64,000 bases of DNA, from assembly GCF_001482365.1 (NCBI RefSeq), contig NZ_CP013254.1, forward strand, positions 1,178,001-1,242,000, read 5' to 3'. Both the position numbers and the translations under genes were made by a program. Positions 24,495 to 32,935 of the stretch are shown in pieces (within the stretch, counting starts at the first letter, position 1; the number at the start of each line of letters is the position of its first letter). This DNA is from Kocuria flava (GTDB taxonomy: Bacteria > Actinomycetota > Actinomycetes > Actinomycetales > Micrococcaceae). Below the pieces are notes generated by a model. The model worked only from the letters and a program-made list of their open reading frames with translations. It ran no database searches and was not told where the DNA came from.

Positions 24495-25220
24495 TTGACC
24501 TACACCGTCATCGCCCGCACCGCGGACTCCCGCCTGCTGGGGGCCGCCACCGCGAGCTGCTCGCTGGCCGTGGGCAACGCCGTGCCCGCCCTCGTGCCCA
24601 CCGCCGGTGTCGTGGCCTCGCAGGCGTGGACCAACCGCCGGCTGCGCTTCGAGATGCTGCGCGGTCTGCACCGGGGGCGCACGGCCGAGGAGGCGATCGC
24701 GGGCCTGGCCGACGTCGACGCCGACCTCGCGCTGCGCCAGGTCGCGGCCCTGCCGGTGCAGGGCCCCGGCGCCCACCAGACCGGCGGGCTGTGCACGCCG
24801 TGGGCCGGGGGCACGGCCGGGCAGGACTTCGTGGTGATCGGCAACTACCTGGCCGGCCCGGAGGTCGTGGACGCCATGGGCGAGGCCGCGGCCCGGGCGC
24901 TGGCCGTCCCCGCGCTGACGAGCCTCGAGCTGGGCCGCGCGCTCGTGGCGTGCCTGCGGGCGGGCCAGGACGCCGGCGGGGACAGCCGCGGTCAGCAGAG
25001 CGCGGCCGTGGTCGTGGCCGACACCCTCGCGGGCTTCCAGTACCCGGTGCTGCTCGACGTCGACCTGCGCGCCGACGACTCGGCCGCGCCCCTCGACGAC
25101 CTCGACCGGATGCTCGAGCTCAAGGCGCGCGCCCACCCGGCCCCGGCCGAGGTCGTGCCCCGCACCCAGGTGCCGCCGCGGCCGGAGGACGAGCAGCTGT
25201 GGTCGACGGTGCTCTCCTGA
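24495..25220 (+). CDS. DUF1028 family protein (Ntn-hydrolase-like)
   Basis: The 241-residue product belongs to DUF1028, a family thought to share the Ntn-hydrolase fold. Diagnostic regions are TYTVIARTADSRLLGAATASCSLAVGNAVPAL at the N terminus, SQAWTNRRLRFEMLRGL, QDFVVIGNYLAGPEVVDAM and a conserved DSRGQQSAAVVVA. The start is a TTG preceded by GGAAGGAG only 4 bases away; no better ATG or GTG is present, and the family normally begins MTY-S/T, which matches residues 1-4 exactly. It is divergent from the opp operon. Function is unknown; peptidase- or hydrolase-like activity has been speculated. An isolated TTG start predicts modest expression. Confidence 0.85.
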   Translation: MTYTVIARTADSRLLGAATASCSLAVGNAVPALVPTAGVVASQAWTNRRLRFEMLRGLHRGRTAEEAIAGLADVDADLALRQVAALPVQGPGAHQTGGLCTPWAGGTAGQDFVVIGNYLAGPEVVDAMGEAAARALAVPALTSLELGRALVACLRAGQDAGGDSRGQQSAAVVVADTLAGFQYPVLLDVDLRADDSAAPLDDLDRMLELKARAHPAPAEVVPRTQVPPRPEDEQLWSTVLS

Positions 25221-25242
25221 GCCGGCCGGGACGGCGGTGGCC

Positions 25243-25248
25243 TACCCT
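25243..25248 (+). promoter_or_regulatory. -10 element of leaderless CapA-like gene
   Basis: TACCCT lies exactly 6 bases before the ATG of the CapA-like gene, with no ribosome binding site between, predicting a leaderless transcript. Confidence 0.5.
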
Positions 25249-25254
25249 CGTCCC

Positions 25255-26457
25255 ATGACCTCCCCCGCCCGCGGCCCCCGGCCCCTGCGCGTGCTCGCGC
25301 CGCTGCTCGTCCTGCTCGCCCTGCCCGGCGTGGGCGGCTGCGCCGGCGGGGACCCCGCGCCGTCGTCGTCCCCGGGCACGACGACGGCGCCCGCCCCCGC
25401 CGGCGCGACCGCCGGCGAGGAGGCGGACGGGAGCCCGCCCCCGGACGAGGTGGAGGTCGTCGTCACCGGGGACGTGCTCCTGCACCCCGGGCTGTGGGCG
25501 CAGGCCGGGGCGGACGGCGCCGGCGAGCTCGACTTCGGCCCGCTCGTGGAGGGGCTGCGGCCGTTCACCGAGGACGCGGACCTCGCGATCTGCGACATGG
25601 AGACCCCGCTCGCCCCGCCGGAGGGGCCGTTCACCGGCTACCCCGCCTTCGAGGTGCCCCCGCAGATCGTGCCGGCGCTCGCCGGGATCGGCTACGACGC
25701 GTGCACGACCGCGACCAACCACGCCCTCGACGCCGGCACGGCCGGGCTCGAGCGCACCCTCGCGACCCTCGAGGACGGCGGGCTCGCGGCCACGGGCACC
25801 GCCCGCTCCGCCGCCGAGGCGGCGCAGCCGCTGCTGCTCGACGCGGACGGGGTGACGGTCGGGCTCGTCACGGGCACCTACGGGCTCAACGGCAACGTCC
25901 CGGACGAGCCGTGGCGGGTGGACCTGCTGGAGGTGCCGGCGATGGTCGAGAAGGCCCGGCGGGCGCGCGAGCAGGGCGCCGAGATCGTCCTGGCCGCCGT
26001 CCACGCCGGGGAGGAGTACTCCTCCCGGCCCAGCCCCCAGCAGCTGCAGGTGAACCGGGCGCTGGCCGACAGCGGGCAGTTCGACCTCGTCTACGGCCAC
26101 CACACCCACTCCGTGCTGCCCGTCGAGAAGCACGGGGACACCTGGATCGTGCACGGGCTGGGCAACAGCCTCTCCGAGCACGCGACGCGCGTGCCGGTGA
26201 ACAACGAGGGCCTGACGGTCCGCGCGACCTTCGTCCGCGCGGACGGGCGGTGGACGGCCCGGCCCCCGGTGTGGGTCCCGCACGTGCTCACCGTGGACCC
26301 GATCCGGTGGTGCGCGCTGCCGGCCGAGGAGGGCTGCCGCTCGCCGGAGGAGGACGCCGCGTCCCTGGCGCGCACGGCCGCGACCGTGGACGCGATGGGC
26401 GCCGCGGAGGCCGGCGCCCGCCCGTGGCGGCCCCTGCCGGGCCCCGCGGCGCCGTAG
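25255..26457 (+). CDS. CapA family lipoprotein (metallophosphatase-like)
   Basis: The 400-residue product has a lipoprotein signal (lipobox VGGC, Cys near residue 25), a Ser/Thr/Pro/Ala linker, and then the CapA/PgsA calcineurin-like fold. CapA proteins help make or anchor poly-gamma-glutamate capsule. Motifs: VVVTGDVLLHP, DLAICDMETPLA (usually NLE-type), TATNHALDAG, LAAVHAGEEYSSRPS, YGHHTHSVLPVE and WIVHGLGN. No CapB or CapC gene is nearby, so a capsule role is doubtful; many actinobacteria carry orphan CapA proteins. I chose the ATG over an in-frame GTG at 25237 because TACCCT lies 6 bases before the ATG. It is convergent with the next gene. Confidence 0.88.
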   Translation: MTSPARGPRPLRVLAPLLVLLALPGVGGCAGGDPAPSSSPGTTTAPAPAGATAGEEADGSPPPDEVEVVVTGDVLLHPGLWAQAGADGAGELDFGPLVEGLRPFTEDADLAICDMETPLAPPEGPFTGYPAFEVPPQIVPALAGIGYDACTTATNHALDAGTAGLERTLATLEDGGLAATGTARSAAEAAQPLLLDADGVTVGLVTGTYGLNGNVPDEPWRVDLLEVPAMVEKARRAREQGAEIVLAAVHAGEEYSSRPSPQQLQVNRALADSGQFDLVYGHHTHSVLPVEKHGDTWIVHGLGNSLSEHATRVPVNNEGLTVRATFVRADGRWTARPPVWVPHVLTVDPIRWCALPAEEGCRSPEEDAASLARTAATVDAMGAAEAGARPWRPLPGPAAP

Positions 26458-26523
26458 CCGGCGCAGGCCCCGGCCGCGTCCCCGGGTGCTGGCGGGTGCC
26501 GCCGTGGCCCCGGGACGCCGGGC

Positions 26524-27603
26524 TCAGGCGGGGTCCAGGCGCACCAGCGCCTGGACGGGGGCGTGGTCGCTGGGCCAGCGCCCGCCGAAGCGGGCCGGGT
26601 TGACCGCCCCCGCCAGCACCTGCACCCCCGGGTCGGCGAGGACCCAGTCGATCCGCGGGCCGTCCTCGACGGGATCGAGGTAGCCCGGGAACGTGCCCCA
26701 GGCCGGGGTGAGCCGCTGCCGGGCCGCCGCCCAGGTGTCCACGAGCAGCCCGGAGTCCACGAGCCGGGTCCACGGACCGGAGGCGCCGGCCACGGCGTTG
26801 AAGTCCCCGGTCACGAGCACGGGGGTGCCCGGGGGGAAGCCGGTCACGAGCTCGGCCACCGCGGCGGCGGCGGCGTCCCGCGCGGGCTCCGAGTGGTGGT
26901 CGAGGTGGGTGTTGACCAGCACGAGCTCCGCGCCGGTGGCCCGGTCGAGGAAGCGGCCCCAGACCACGATGCGCGGGACGTCGTTGCCCCAGGTCGCCGA
27001 GCCGATGAGCTCCGGGGTGTCGGAGAGCCAGAACTGGTCCCACTCGGCGAGGTCGAGGCGGCGGGCGTCGTAGAGGACGGGGGAGTACTCGCCCTTGCTG
27101 CCGCCGGCGCGGCCGTAGCCGATCATGTCGTAGCCCTCCGGCAGGGCCCGGCGCAGCACGGGCAGCTGGTGGAACAGGGCCTCCTGCACCCCGAGCAGGG
27201 TCGGCTGCTCCTGCCGCAGCAGCCGCGCGAGCAGCGGGGCGCGGGCGGGCCAGTGGTCGGGGTCCCCCGGTGCGGTGGCGCGGTGGTGGAAGCGGATGTT
27301 GTAGCTCATCACGTGCAGCTCCGGTGCCGCGGCGGGCCCCAGGAGGGGGCCGGCTGTCCCCGCGGGGGCGGCGGGCGCCGGGGCGGGGGCACCCGCGGCG
27401 GGGCGGTCGAGCAGGACGGTCTCCGGCGGCATGGCGGCTCCCGGGGTCGGTCGGGCGGTCGGCTGCCCCCATGGTGGGCCTGCGGTGCCGAACACCGTCT
27501 TGCGCGGGGCGAACGGCGGGGGAGCGGCGGGTGAACTCCCGGCGCCGGGGTCGGGGTCGTCCGCGGGGACGGGCTGCGCGGCGGGGGCGCGGTGCTCAGG
27601 CAT
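26524..27603 (-). CDS. Endonuclease/exonuclease/phosphatase family protein
   Basis: The 359-residue product carries an EEP domain at about 95-355 after a Pro/Ala-rich, disordered N terminus. Motifs in order: LHVMSYNIRF, LGVQEALFHQLP, VLVNTHLDHHSE, PVLVTGDFNA, RIDWVLAD and SDHAPVQALV. This resembles the subgroup of secreted or cytosolic phosphodiesterases related to sphingomyelinase/DNase I, but no signal peptide is visible here. The ATG at 27603 overlaps the end of the GH65 gene by 8 bases, implying coupling. An internal ATG at 27432 has a better ribosome binding site (GGGAG) and would remove most of the low-complexity leader, giving 302 residues. The true start is unresolved. Confidence 0.82.
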   Translation of the reverse strand: MPEHRAPAAQPVPADDPDPGAGSSPAAPPPFAPRKTVFGTAGPPWGQPTARPTPGAAMPPETVLLDRPAAGAPAPAPAAPAGTAGPLLGPAAAPELHVMSYNIRFHHRATAPGDPDHWPARAPLLARLLRQEQPTLLGVQEALFHQLPVLRRALPEGYDMIGYGRAGGSKGEYSPVLYDARRLDLAEWDQFWLSDTPELIGSATWGNDVPRIVVWGRFLDRATGAELVLVNTHLDHHSEPARDAAAAAVAELVTGFPPGTPVLVTGDFNAVAGASGPWTRLVDSGLLVDTWAAARQRLTPAWGTFPGYLDPVEDGPRIDWVLADPGVQVLAGAVNPARFGGRWPSDHAPVQALVRLDPA

Positions 27604-30544
27604 GGGGGGTCGGCTCCGGGTCGGGGGCGGTCGCGGCCGGGGCCGCGCGGGCGTCGGTCCGCGGGGTCCCGGGGGAGCGGATCGGGAACTCGTGCAACCG
27701 GCCCGGGGCGAGCTCGTGCACGCGGTCGTCGAGGCGCAGCCGCAGGGGCCCGGCCGGGCCGGGGCCGAGGTAGAGCCGCAGCGCGTCACCGGTGAGCTCG
27801 AGCTGGACGGGCCGGCCCCGGTACAGGAGCGAGAACGAGACCTCGGGCAGCTCGGGCGGGATCACCGGGTGCAGCCACAGCATGCCCTCGCGCAGCTCCA
27901 GACCGGTGTAGCAGCGGGTGAGGATGTCCACGGACCCCGCCATGGCCCCCAGGTGCACGCCCTCCCGGGTGGTGCCGCCCTGCACGTCCGCGAGGTCGCT
28001 GTCCAGGGCGTGGGTGAGGTAGGCCCAGGAGCTGCGGCGGTCCCGGCGGGCCTCGACCCACGAGTGGACCACGCCGGACAGCGTCGAGCCGTGGGCGGAG
28101 CGGGCGGTGTAGTGCTCGACGGTCGCCCGCACGGCCTCGGCCGGGAAGGCGTAGCCCATCCGGGCCAGCAGCTCGCGCAGCTCCTCGGCGGAGAAGAGGT
28201 AGAGCAGCATGAGGACGTCGGCCTGCTTGGTGAGGCGGTGGTCGTTGGGGGAGCGGCCCTCGGCCTCGAGGATGAGGTCGAGCCGGCCGATGTTGCCGTA
28301 GCGGGCGCGGTAGCCCTCCCAGTCGAACTCCGCCAGCTGCTCGTAGCCCTCGAACTGGGCGATCACGCCGTCGGTGAGGAAGGGCACGCGCAGGCGGGTG
28401 CGGATCCGGTCCCAGCGGGCCACCTCGTCCTCGCCGAGGTCCAGCCGCTGCCACAGCGGCCCGCAGTAGTGCTCCTCGAGGCGGGCGACCATCTCCACGG
28501 CCCGGGTGAGCAGCCAGGCGGTCATCACGTTGGTGTAGGCGTTGTTGCGCAGCCCGCTGCCGGGCGCCCCGGGGCGGCCGTCGTGGTACTCGTCCGGGCC
28601 CATCACGCCGTCGATGTCCCAGCGGTCGGCCTCGGGGTCGTAGGTCGTGAGACTGGTGAAGAACCGGGCGATCTCCACCACCAGCTCGGCGCCCTGCTCG
28701 ATCAGGAAGCGGGTGTCGCCGGTGGCCTCGTAGTACTGCCACACGCTGTGGGCGATCGCGAGGCCCACGTGGCGCTGCAGCCGGGAGTTGTCCGGCATCC
28801 AGTGCCCGCTGCGCGGGTTGAACAGGACCGAGGGGGTCTCCTCCCGGCCGTCGCTGCCGCTGCGCCACGGGAACATCGCTCCCTCGTGGCCGGCGGCGCG
28901 GGCCGCCGCCCGGGCCGCCGGCAGCCGCCGGTAGCGGTAGGCCAGCAGCGCCCGCGTCCACTCGGGCCGGCGCAGGGTCAGCATGGGGTAGACGAACATC
29001 TCGTCCCAGAAGACGTGCCCCCGGTAGCCCTCCCCGTGCAGGCCGCGGGCGGGCACCCCTGCGTCGAGGTCGGGGTCGGCGGCGGCCACCGTCTGCAGGA
29101 CGTGGAAGGTGTTGAGGTTCACGGCGAGGGACTGCCGGCCGCGGGCCCCGGTGGAGACGGCGAACGCGGCCCACAGCGACTGCCAGGCGGTGCGGTGCTC
29201 GGCCAGCAGCTCGTCGACGCCGCCCGCGCGCCCCAGCTCGGCGAGCGCGGCGAGCGCCGGGGTGGAGATGGCCCGGTCGTGCGAGGTGGTCACGGCCACG
29301 ACCGTCCCGACGCGCGCGGGGCGGCCCGGGGCGAGCCGCAGCCGCAGCTCGTGGCCGGCCGCGCGCGGTCCGGGCCGCACGGGATCCGGCCGCGGGCCCG
29401 CGCGACCCTCGGGCACGGTGGTCGTGCGGGCGGCGACCGCGATGCCCACGCCGGACTGGCCGGTGCGGACCTCGGCGAGCAGCACGCCCGGGGCGGGGCG
29501 GGTGAAGTGCGGGTCCCCGAGGTGGTGGTGGGCCAGTGCGGCGTCGTCGCGGACGTTGCGGTTGGCGACCCCGGCGTCGACCAGGGTCCGCACCGTCAGG
29601 GCGCCCGACCAGTCCTCCGCCTCGAACTCGGCGTCCTGGGCGGCCACGTGCCGCCGCTCCATGGACACGAACCGCCGGGTCGTCACCCGGGTGGTGCGCC
29701 CGGCGCCGTCGCGGAAGCGCAGCCGGCGGGTCAGCACCCCGGTGCGCAGGTCCAGGTCCTGCTCCCAGGACAGGACGTTGCCCGGTGCGGGGGCGAACCA
29801 GGGGCCGTCCCCGGTCCGGTACTGCAGGCGCGTCCAGTCGGGGGCGTTGACCAGGTGCTCGTGCTCGAGGGTGCGGCCGTCCACGGTGGTGCGCAGCCGG
29901 TTGTAGACGCCCGCGAGGTAGGTCCCGGGACAGTGCGTGCCGTCGGCGGGGAACTCGCACGCCGAGCCGCGGGTGGCCAGGTAGCCGTTGGCGAGGGTGC
30001 ACAGCGCCTCGCGCGTGCCCTCCCGGGCGGGGTCCAGGCCGTCGTGGCGCAGGTTCCAGGCGCTGTGCCCGCCGTGGCCCCCGCCCCACGGCGGGCCGCC
30101 GGGGGTGGACGGCAGGGGCACCTCGAGGGCGTCGAGACGGTCGATGACCAGGTGCGCCCCGGCGGCGCGCAGCCGGCCCCCGGAGGCGCCGTCGAGCCCG
30201 GCGACCAGGCCGAAGCCGCAGGCCGCCGCGGCGCGCACCAGGCGGGGACTGTCGGTGACGACCGCGATGTGCTCGGGCTCCACGCACAGCAGCCGGGCGG
30301 CGGTCAGCAGGTCGGCGCCGTCCGCGGCCCCGGTGGGCACCACGACGTCGGCGGGCCCCGGGAACCCCGTTCCCGGGGCGACCAGCCCGGTCAGCACCCC
30401 GTCGGCGCGCAGCCGGGCGAACAGGGCCGCGGCCTCGCGGGCGTGCCGCCGTGCGGAGACCCCGCCGGGCGCGGCCGGGGCCAGCACGACCGCGCCGTAG
30501 GCGCCGGCGCCGTGGGTGGGCGGGTGCTCGGGGACGCCGCTCAT
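27596..30544 (-). CDS. Glycoside hydrolase family 65 protein with degenerate HAD-like N terminus
   Basis: The 982-residue product has a GH65 body from about 160 to the end. GH65 enzymes phosphorolyse or hydrolyse alpha-glucosides such as trehalose, maltose or kojibiose. Clear signals are WNLRHDGLDPAREGTREALCTLANGYLATRG, HGEGYRGHVFWDEMFVYP (about 503-520) and GVMGPDEYH with the probable catalytic acid E652. Residues 1-140 look like the end-stage of a HAD phosphatase (VEPEHIAVVTDSPRLVRAAAACGFGLVAGLD), as in fused beta-phosphoglucomutase, but the catalytic FDxDG motif is replaced by a Pro/Ala/Gly stretch. So the HAD part is probably inactive. It follows serA by 43 bases and overlaps the EEP gene. 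Confidence 0.9.
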   Translation of the reverse strand: MSGVPEHPPTHGAGAYGAVVLAPAAPGGVSARRHAREAAALFARLRADGVLTGLVAPGTGFPGPADVVVPTGAADGADLLTAARLLCVEPEHIAVVTDSPRLVRAAAACGFGLVAGLDGASGGRLRAAGAHLVIDRLDALEVPLPSTPGGPPWGGGHGGHSAWNLRHDGLDPAREGTREALCTLANGYLATRGSACEFPADGTHCPGTYLAGVYNRLRTTVDGRTLEHEHLVNAPDWTRLQYRTGDGPWFAPAPGNVLSWEQDLDLRTGVLTRRLRFRDGAGRTTRVTTRRFVSMERRHVAAQDAEFEAEDWSGALTVRTLVDAGVANRNVRDDAALAHHHLGDPHFTRPAPGVLLAEVRTGQSGVGIAVAARTTTVPEGRAGPRPDPVRPGPRAAGHELRLRLAPGRPARVGTVVAVTTSHDRAISTPALAALAELGRAGGVDELLAEHRTAWQSLWAAFAVSTGARGRQSLAVNLNTFHVLQTVAAADPDLDAGVPARGLHGEGYRGHVFWDEMFVYPMLTLRRPEWTRALLAYRYRRLPAARAAARAAGHEGAMFPWRSGSDGREETPSVLFNPRSGHWMPDNSRLQRHVGLAIAHSVWQYYEATGDTRFLIEQGAELVVEIARFFTSLTTYDPEADRWDIDGVMGPDEYHDGRPGAPGSGLRNNAYTNVMTAWLLTRAVEMVARLEEHYCGPLWQRLDLGEDEVARWDRIRTRLRVPFLTDGVIAQFEGYEQLAEFDWEGYRARYGNIGRLDLILEAEGRSPNDHRLTKQADVLMLLYLFSAEELRELLARMGYAFPAEAVRATVEHYTARSAHGSTLSGVVHSWVEARRDRRSSWAYLTHALDSDLADVQGGTTREGVHLGAMAGSVDILTRCYTGLELREGMLWLHPVIPPELPEVSFSLLYRGRPVQLELTGDALRLYLGPGPAGPLRLRLDDRVHELAPGRLHEFPIRSPGTPRTDARAAPAATAPDPEPTPHA

Positions 30545-30587
30545 GCCGTCATTGTGCCACCGGCCTCCGACGGGGGGCCGGGACCGC

Positions 30588-31784
30588 TCAGTCGATCGTG
30601 GACAGCCGGATCGTGGCGGGCAGGGCGAGGATCTCCTCGATGACCTCGGCGGTCACGCCGTTGGCGGCGTCGGTGACGAGGTAGCCGGTGTCCCCGCGGG
30701 TGGACAGCTGCTGGCCGTCGATGTTGATCCCGTGGTCGCCCAGGACGCTGTTGACGGTCGCGAGCACGCCGGGGACGTTGCGGTGCAGGTGCAGCAGGCG
30801 GGTGCCGCGCACGGCCGAGGCGAGCTGGACCTGCGGCATGTTCACGGACAGGGTGGTCGACCCGGCGGCCACGAACGAGGCGAGCTTGCCGGCGACGAAC
30901 CGGCCGATGTCGACCTGGGCCTCCTGGGTCGAGCCGCCGATGTGCGGGGTGAGGATGACGTTGGGCAGCCCCTGCAGGACGGACTCGAAGGGGTCCCCGG
31001 CGGCCTTGGGCTCGTTGGGGAAGACGTCGACGGAGGCCCCGGCGACGTGCCCGGAGACCAGGGCGTCGCGCAGCGCGTTGTAGTCCACGACCATCCCGCG
31101 GCACAGGTTCAGGAACAGCGAGCGCGGGCGCATCCGCTCGAACTGCTCCCGTCCGAAGAGGTTGTTGTTGCTCGTGCGCCCGTCCACGTGCAGGGAGACG
31201 GTCTCGACCTTCTCGAGCAGCTCCTCGAGGGAGTCGCAGCGCTGGGCGTTGCCCAGGGGCAGGCGGTCGACGACGTCGTAGTAGTGGACGTGCATGCCCA
31301 GCTGCTCGGCGAGCACGGACAGCTGGGAGCCGATGTTGCCGTAGCCCACGATGCCCAGGGTGCGGCCGCGGACCTCGTGGGCGCCCTTGGCGGACTTGTC
31401 CCACACGCCCTCGTGCATCGCCGCGTTCTTGTCCGTGAGGTGGCGGGCCATCGAGATGATCTCGGCGATCGCCAGCTCCACCACCGAGCGGGTGTTGGAG
31501 TACGGGGCGTTGAAGCAGGTCACCGCGTGCTCCGTGGCGGCGGCGAGGTCGATCTGGTTGGTGCCGATGCAGAACGCCCCGACCGCCAGCAGCTGCGGGT
31601 GGGCGGCGAGCACCTCCCGGGTCACGTGCGTCTTCGACCGGATGCCCAGCAGCTCGACGCCCTCGAGGGCGTCGATCAGCTCCGCGGTGTCCAGTGCGCC
31701 CTTGCGGGTCTCGACCTCGATCCCCTTCTCGCGCAGGATCCGTTCGGCTTCGGGGTGGATGTTCTCCAGCAGCAGTGCTCTCAC
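30588..31784 (-). CDS. serA: D-3-phosphoglycerate dehydrogenase
   Basis: The 398-residue enzyme oxidises 3-phosphoglycerate with NAD, the first step of serine synthesis. It is of the E. coli type: catalytic/NAD domains at 1-305, then a single ACT domain at about 325-398, without the extra intervening domain of mycobacterial SerA. Motifs: LLGIRSKTHV, GIVGYGNIGSQLSVLAEQLG for NAD binding, the catalytic Arg/Glu/His set (LNLCRGMVVDY, DVFPNEP, TPHIGGSTQEAQ), and HRNVPGVLATVNSVLGDHGINI in the ACT domain, where serine feedback is expected. The GTG start has TAGACT 8 bases upstream and no ribosome binding site, suggesting leaderless translation. Confidence 0.95.
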   Translation of the reverse strand: MRALLLENIHPEAERILREKGIEVETRKGALDTAELIDALEGVELLGIRSKTHVTREVLAAHPQLLAVGAFCIGTNQIDLAAATEHAVTCFNAPYSNTRSVVELAIAEIISMARHLTDKNAAMHEGVWDKSAKGAHEVRGRTLGIVGYGNIGSQLSVLAEQLGMHVHYYDVVDRLPLGNAQRCDSLEELLEKVETVSLHVDGRTSNNNLFGREQFERMRPRSLFLNLCRGMVVDYNALRDALVSGHVAGASVDVFPNEPKAAGDPFESVLQGLPNVILTPHIGGSTQEAQVDIGRFVAGKLASFVAAGSTTLSVNMPQVQLASAVRGTRLLHLHRNVPGVLATVNSVLGDHGINIDGQQLSTRGDTGYLVTDAANGVTAEVIEEILALPATIRLSTID

Positions 31785-31792
31785 AGTCCACC

Positions 31793-31798
31793 AGTCTA
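31793..31798 (-). promoter_or_regulatory. -10 element of serA
   Basis: TAGACT on the minus strand, 8 bases before the serA GTG. The last base also overlaps the candidate original ATG of the plus-strand peptidase gene (31798), so the two features physically collide. Confidence 0.55.
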
Positions 31799-31936
31799 TG
31801 ACCGCCGGCAGGGCGACGACGACCGCACCGTGCCGCCGCCCTTCCCCTCGGCGCGGCGGCCCCCGCCGCCGCGGACGCGAACTTCCCCTCCACGGAGGGG
31901 CGGACCAGCACCTCGAGCATCCTGACCCCCGACGAC

Positions 31937-32935
31937 GTGGTGCAGGAGCTGCAGAAGCTCGAGCGGACCAGCCGCCACGGCGTGGACGCCTTCACCCTCG
32001 CGGAGGCCGGCATGGAGGTGAGCACCTCCGAGCAGGGCCGGGACCTGTGGGTCGCGACCGTGGGCTCCGGGGAGGAGCACGTGTGGCTGCAGGGCCGCAT
32101 CCACGGCAACGAGCCCTACGGCACGGACGCCCTGCTGAGCCTGCTCAAGGACCTGGGCACCAACGGCTCGGCCGAGTACGAGCTGCTGCGCTCGACGTTC
32201 ACCTTCCACATCATCCCCGTGTACAACCCGGACGGCGCCGAGGCCAACATCCGGCACACCGTCCTGTGGGACCGGGTCTCCGGCGCGCCGGAGGGCGGGA
32301 CGCCGCAGCGCATCGACCTCAACCGCGACTGGACGGCCGAGGGCTTCGCGGCCGACGAGTCCCGCGCGTTCTACGAGTACTGGACCACCGTCGACCCGGC
32401 CTGGGGCGTGGACATCCACCACCAGGGCCTCAAGCAGGAGCACGGCACCGGCGACGACGTCACCCTGTCCCTGGGCATCTCCCTCGCCCCCGGCGGGCCG
32501 ACCCTGCCCGGGCTCGAGGGCGGGGCCTACGACCGGCTCACCCGGCAGATGAACGTGCACGTCTACGACGAGCTCTCGAAGTACGGCTTCGTCAACGTCG
32601 ACCGCTACCAGGTCGGCGGCAGCCTCGAGATCGACATCAAGGGCGGCGTCGTCTCGGCGATGATGCTCGGCCTGGACCACGGCGGGCTCAACCCCGAGGA
32701 GCACTCCCACCCGGTGGTGTTCTTCGAGACCTCGGGCAACTCCTCGGACGGCAGCCTCGGCCAGAAGGCCCGCGGCAAGAGCGTGCAGCAGAACGTGCTG
32801 GCGCTGAAGGAGCTGCTGCTCGGCCTGGCCACCGGCGAGGTCCAGCAGGAGGACCCGGAGCGCTGGGACGAGATCCCGCACGCCCCGGTCACCGGCTACC
32901 AGACCGACTACGCCGGGGTGGTCCCGGCCGGCTGA
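31937..32935 (+). CDS. M14-like zinc carboxypeptidase with uncertain 5' end
   Basis: The 332-residue frame encodes an M14-like peptidase core. The zinc motif H-x-x-E is in LQGRIHGNEPYGTDALL, followed by HIIPVYNPDGAEANIRHT, RIDLNRDWT (substrate Arg region) and the third ligand in WGVDIHHQG; a late VVFFETSGNSSDG may supply the general base. The GTG at 31937 is the first start in this frame, but the frame is protein-like further upstream to 31802: basic residues, a short hydrophobic Ala/Leu stretch and an AxA-type site, as in a secretion signal. An ATG at 31798 would supply the start if one base in the GGG at 31811-31813 were removed. So the 5' end is probably frameshifted. It overlaps rnz by 28 bases, tail to tail. 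Confidence 0.72.
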   Translation: MVQELQKLERTSRHGVDAFTLAEAGMEVSTSEQGRDLWVATVGSGEEHVWLQGRIHGNEPYGTDALLSLLKDLGTNGSAEYELLRSTFTFHIIPVYNPDGAEANIRHTVLWDRVSGAPEGGTPQRIDLNRDWTAEGFAADESRAFYEYWTTVDPAWGVDIHHQGLKQEHGTGDDVTLSLGISLAPGGPTLPGLEGGAYDRLTRQMNVHVYDELSKYGFVNVDRYQVGGSLEIDIKGGVVSAMMLGLDHGGLNPEEHSHPVVFFETSGNSSDGSLGQKARGKSVQQNVLALKELLLGLATGEVQQEDPERWDEIPHAPVTGYQTDYAGVVPAG

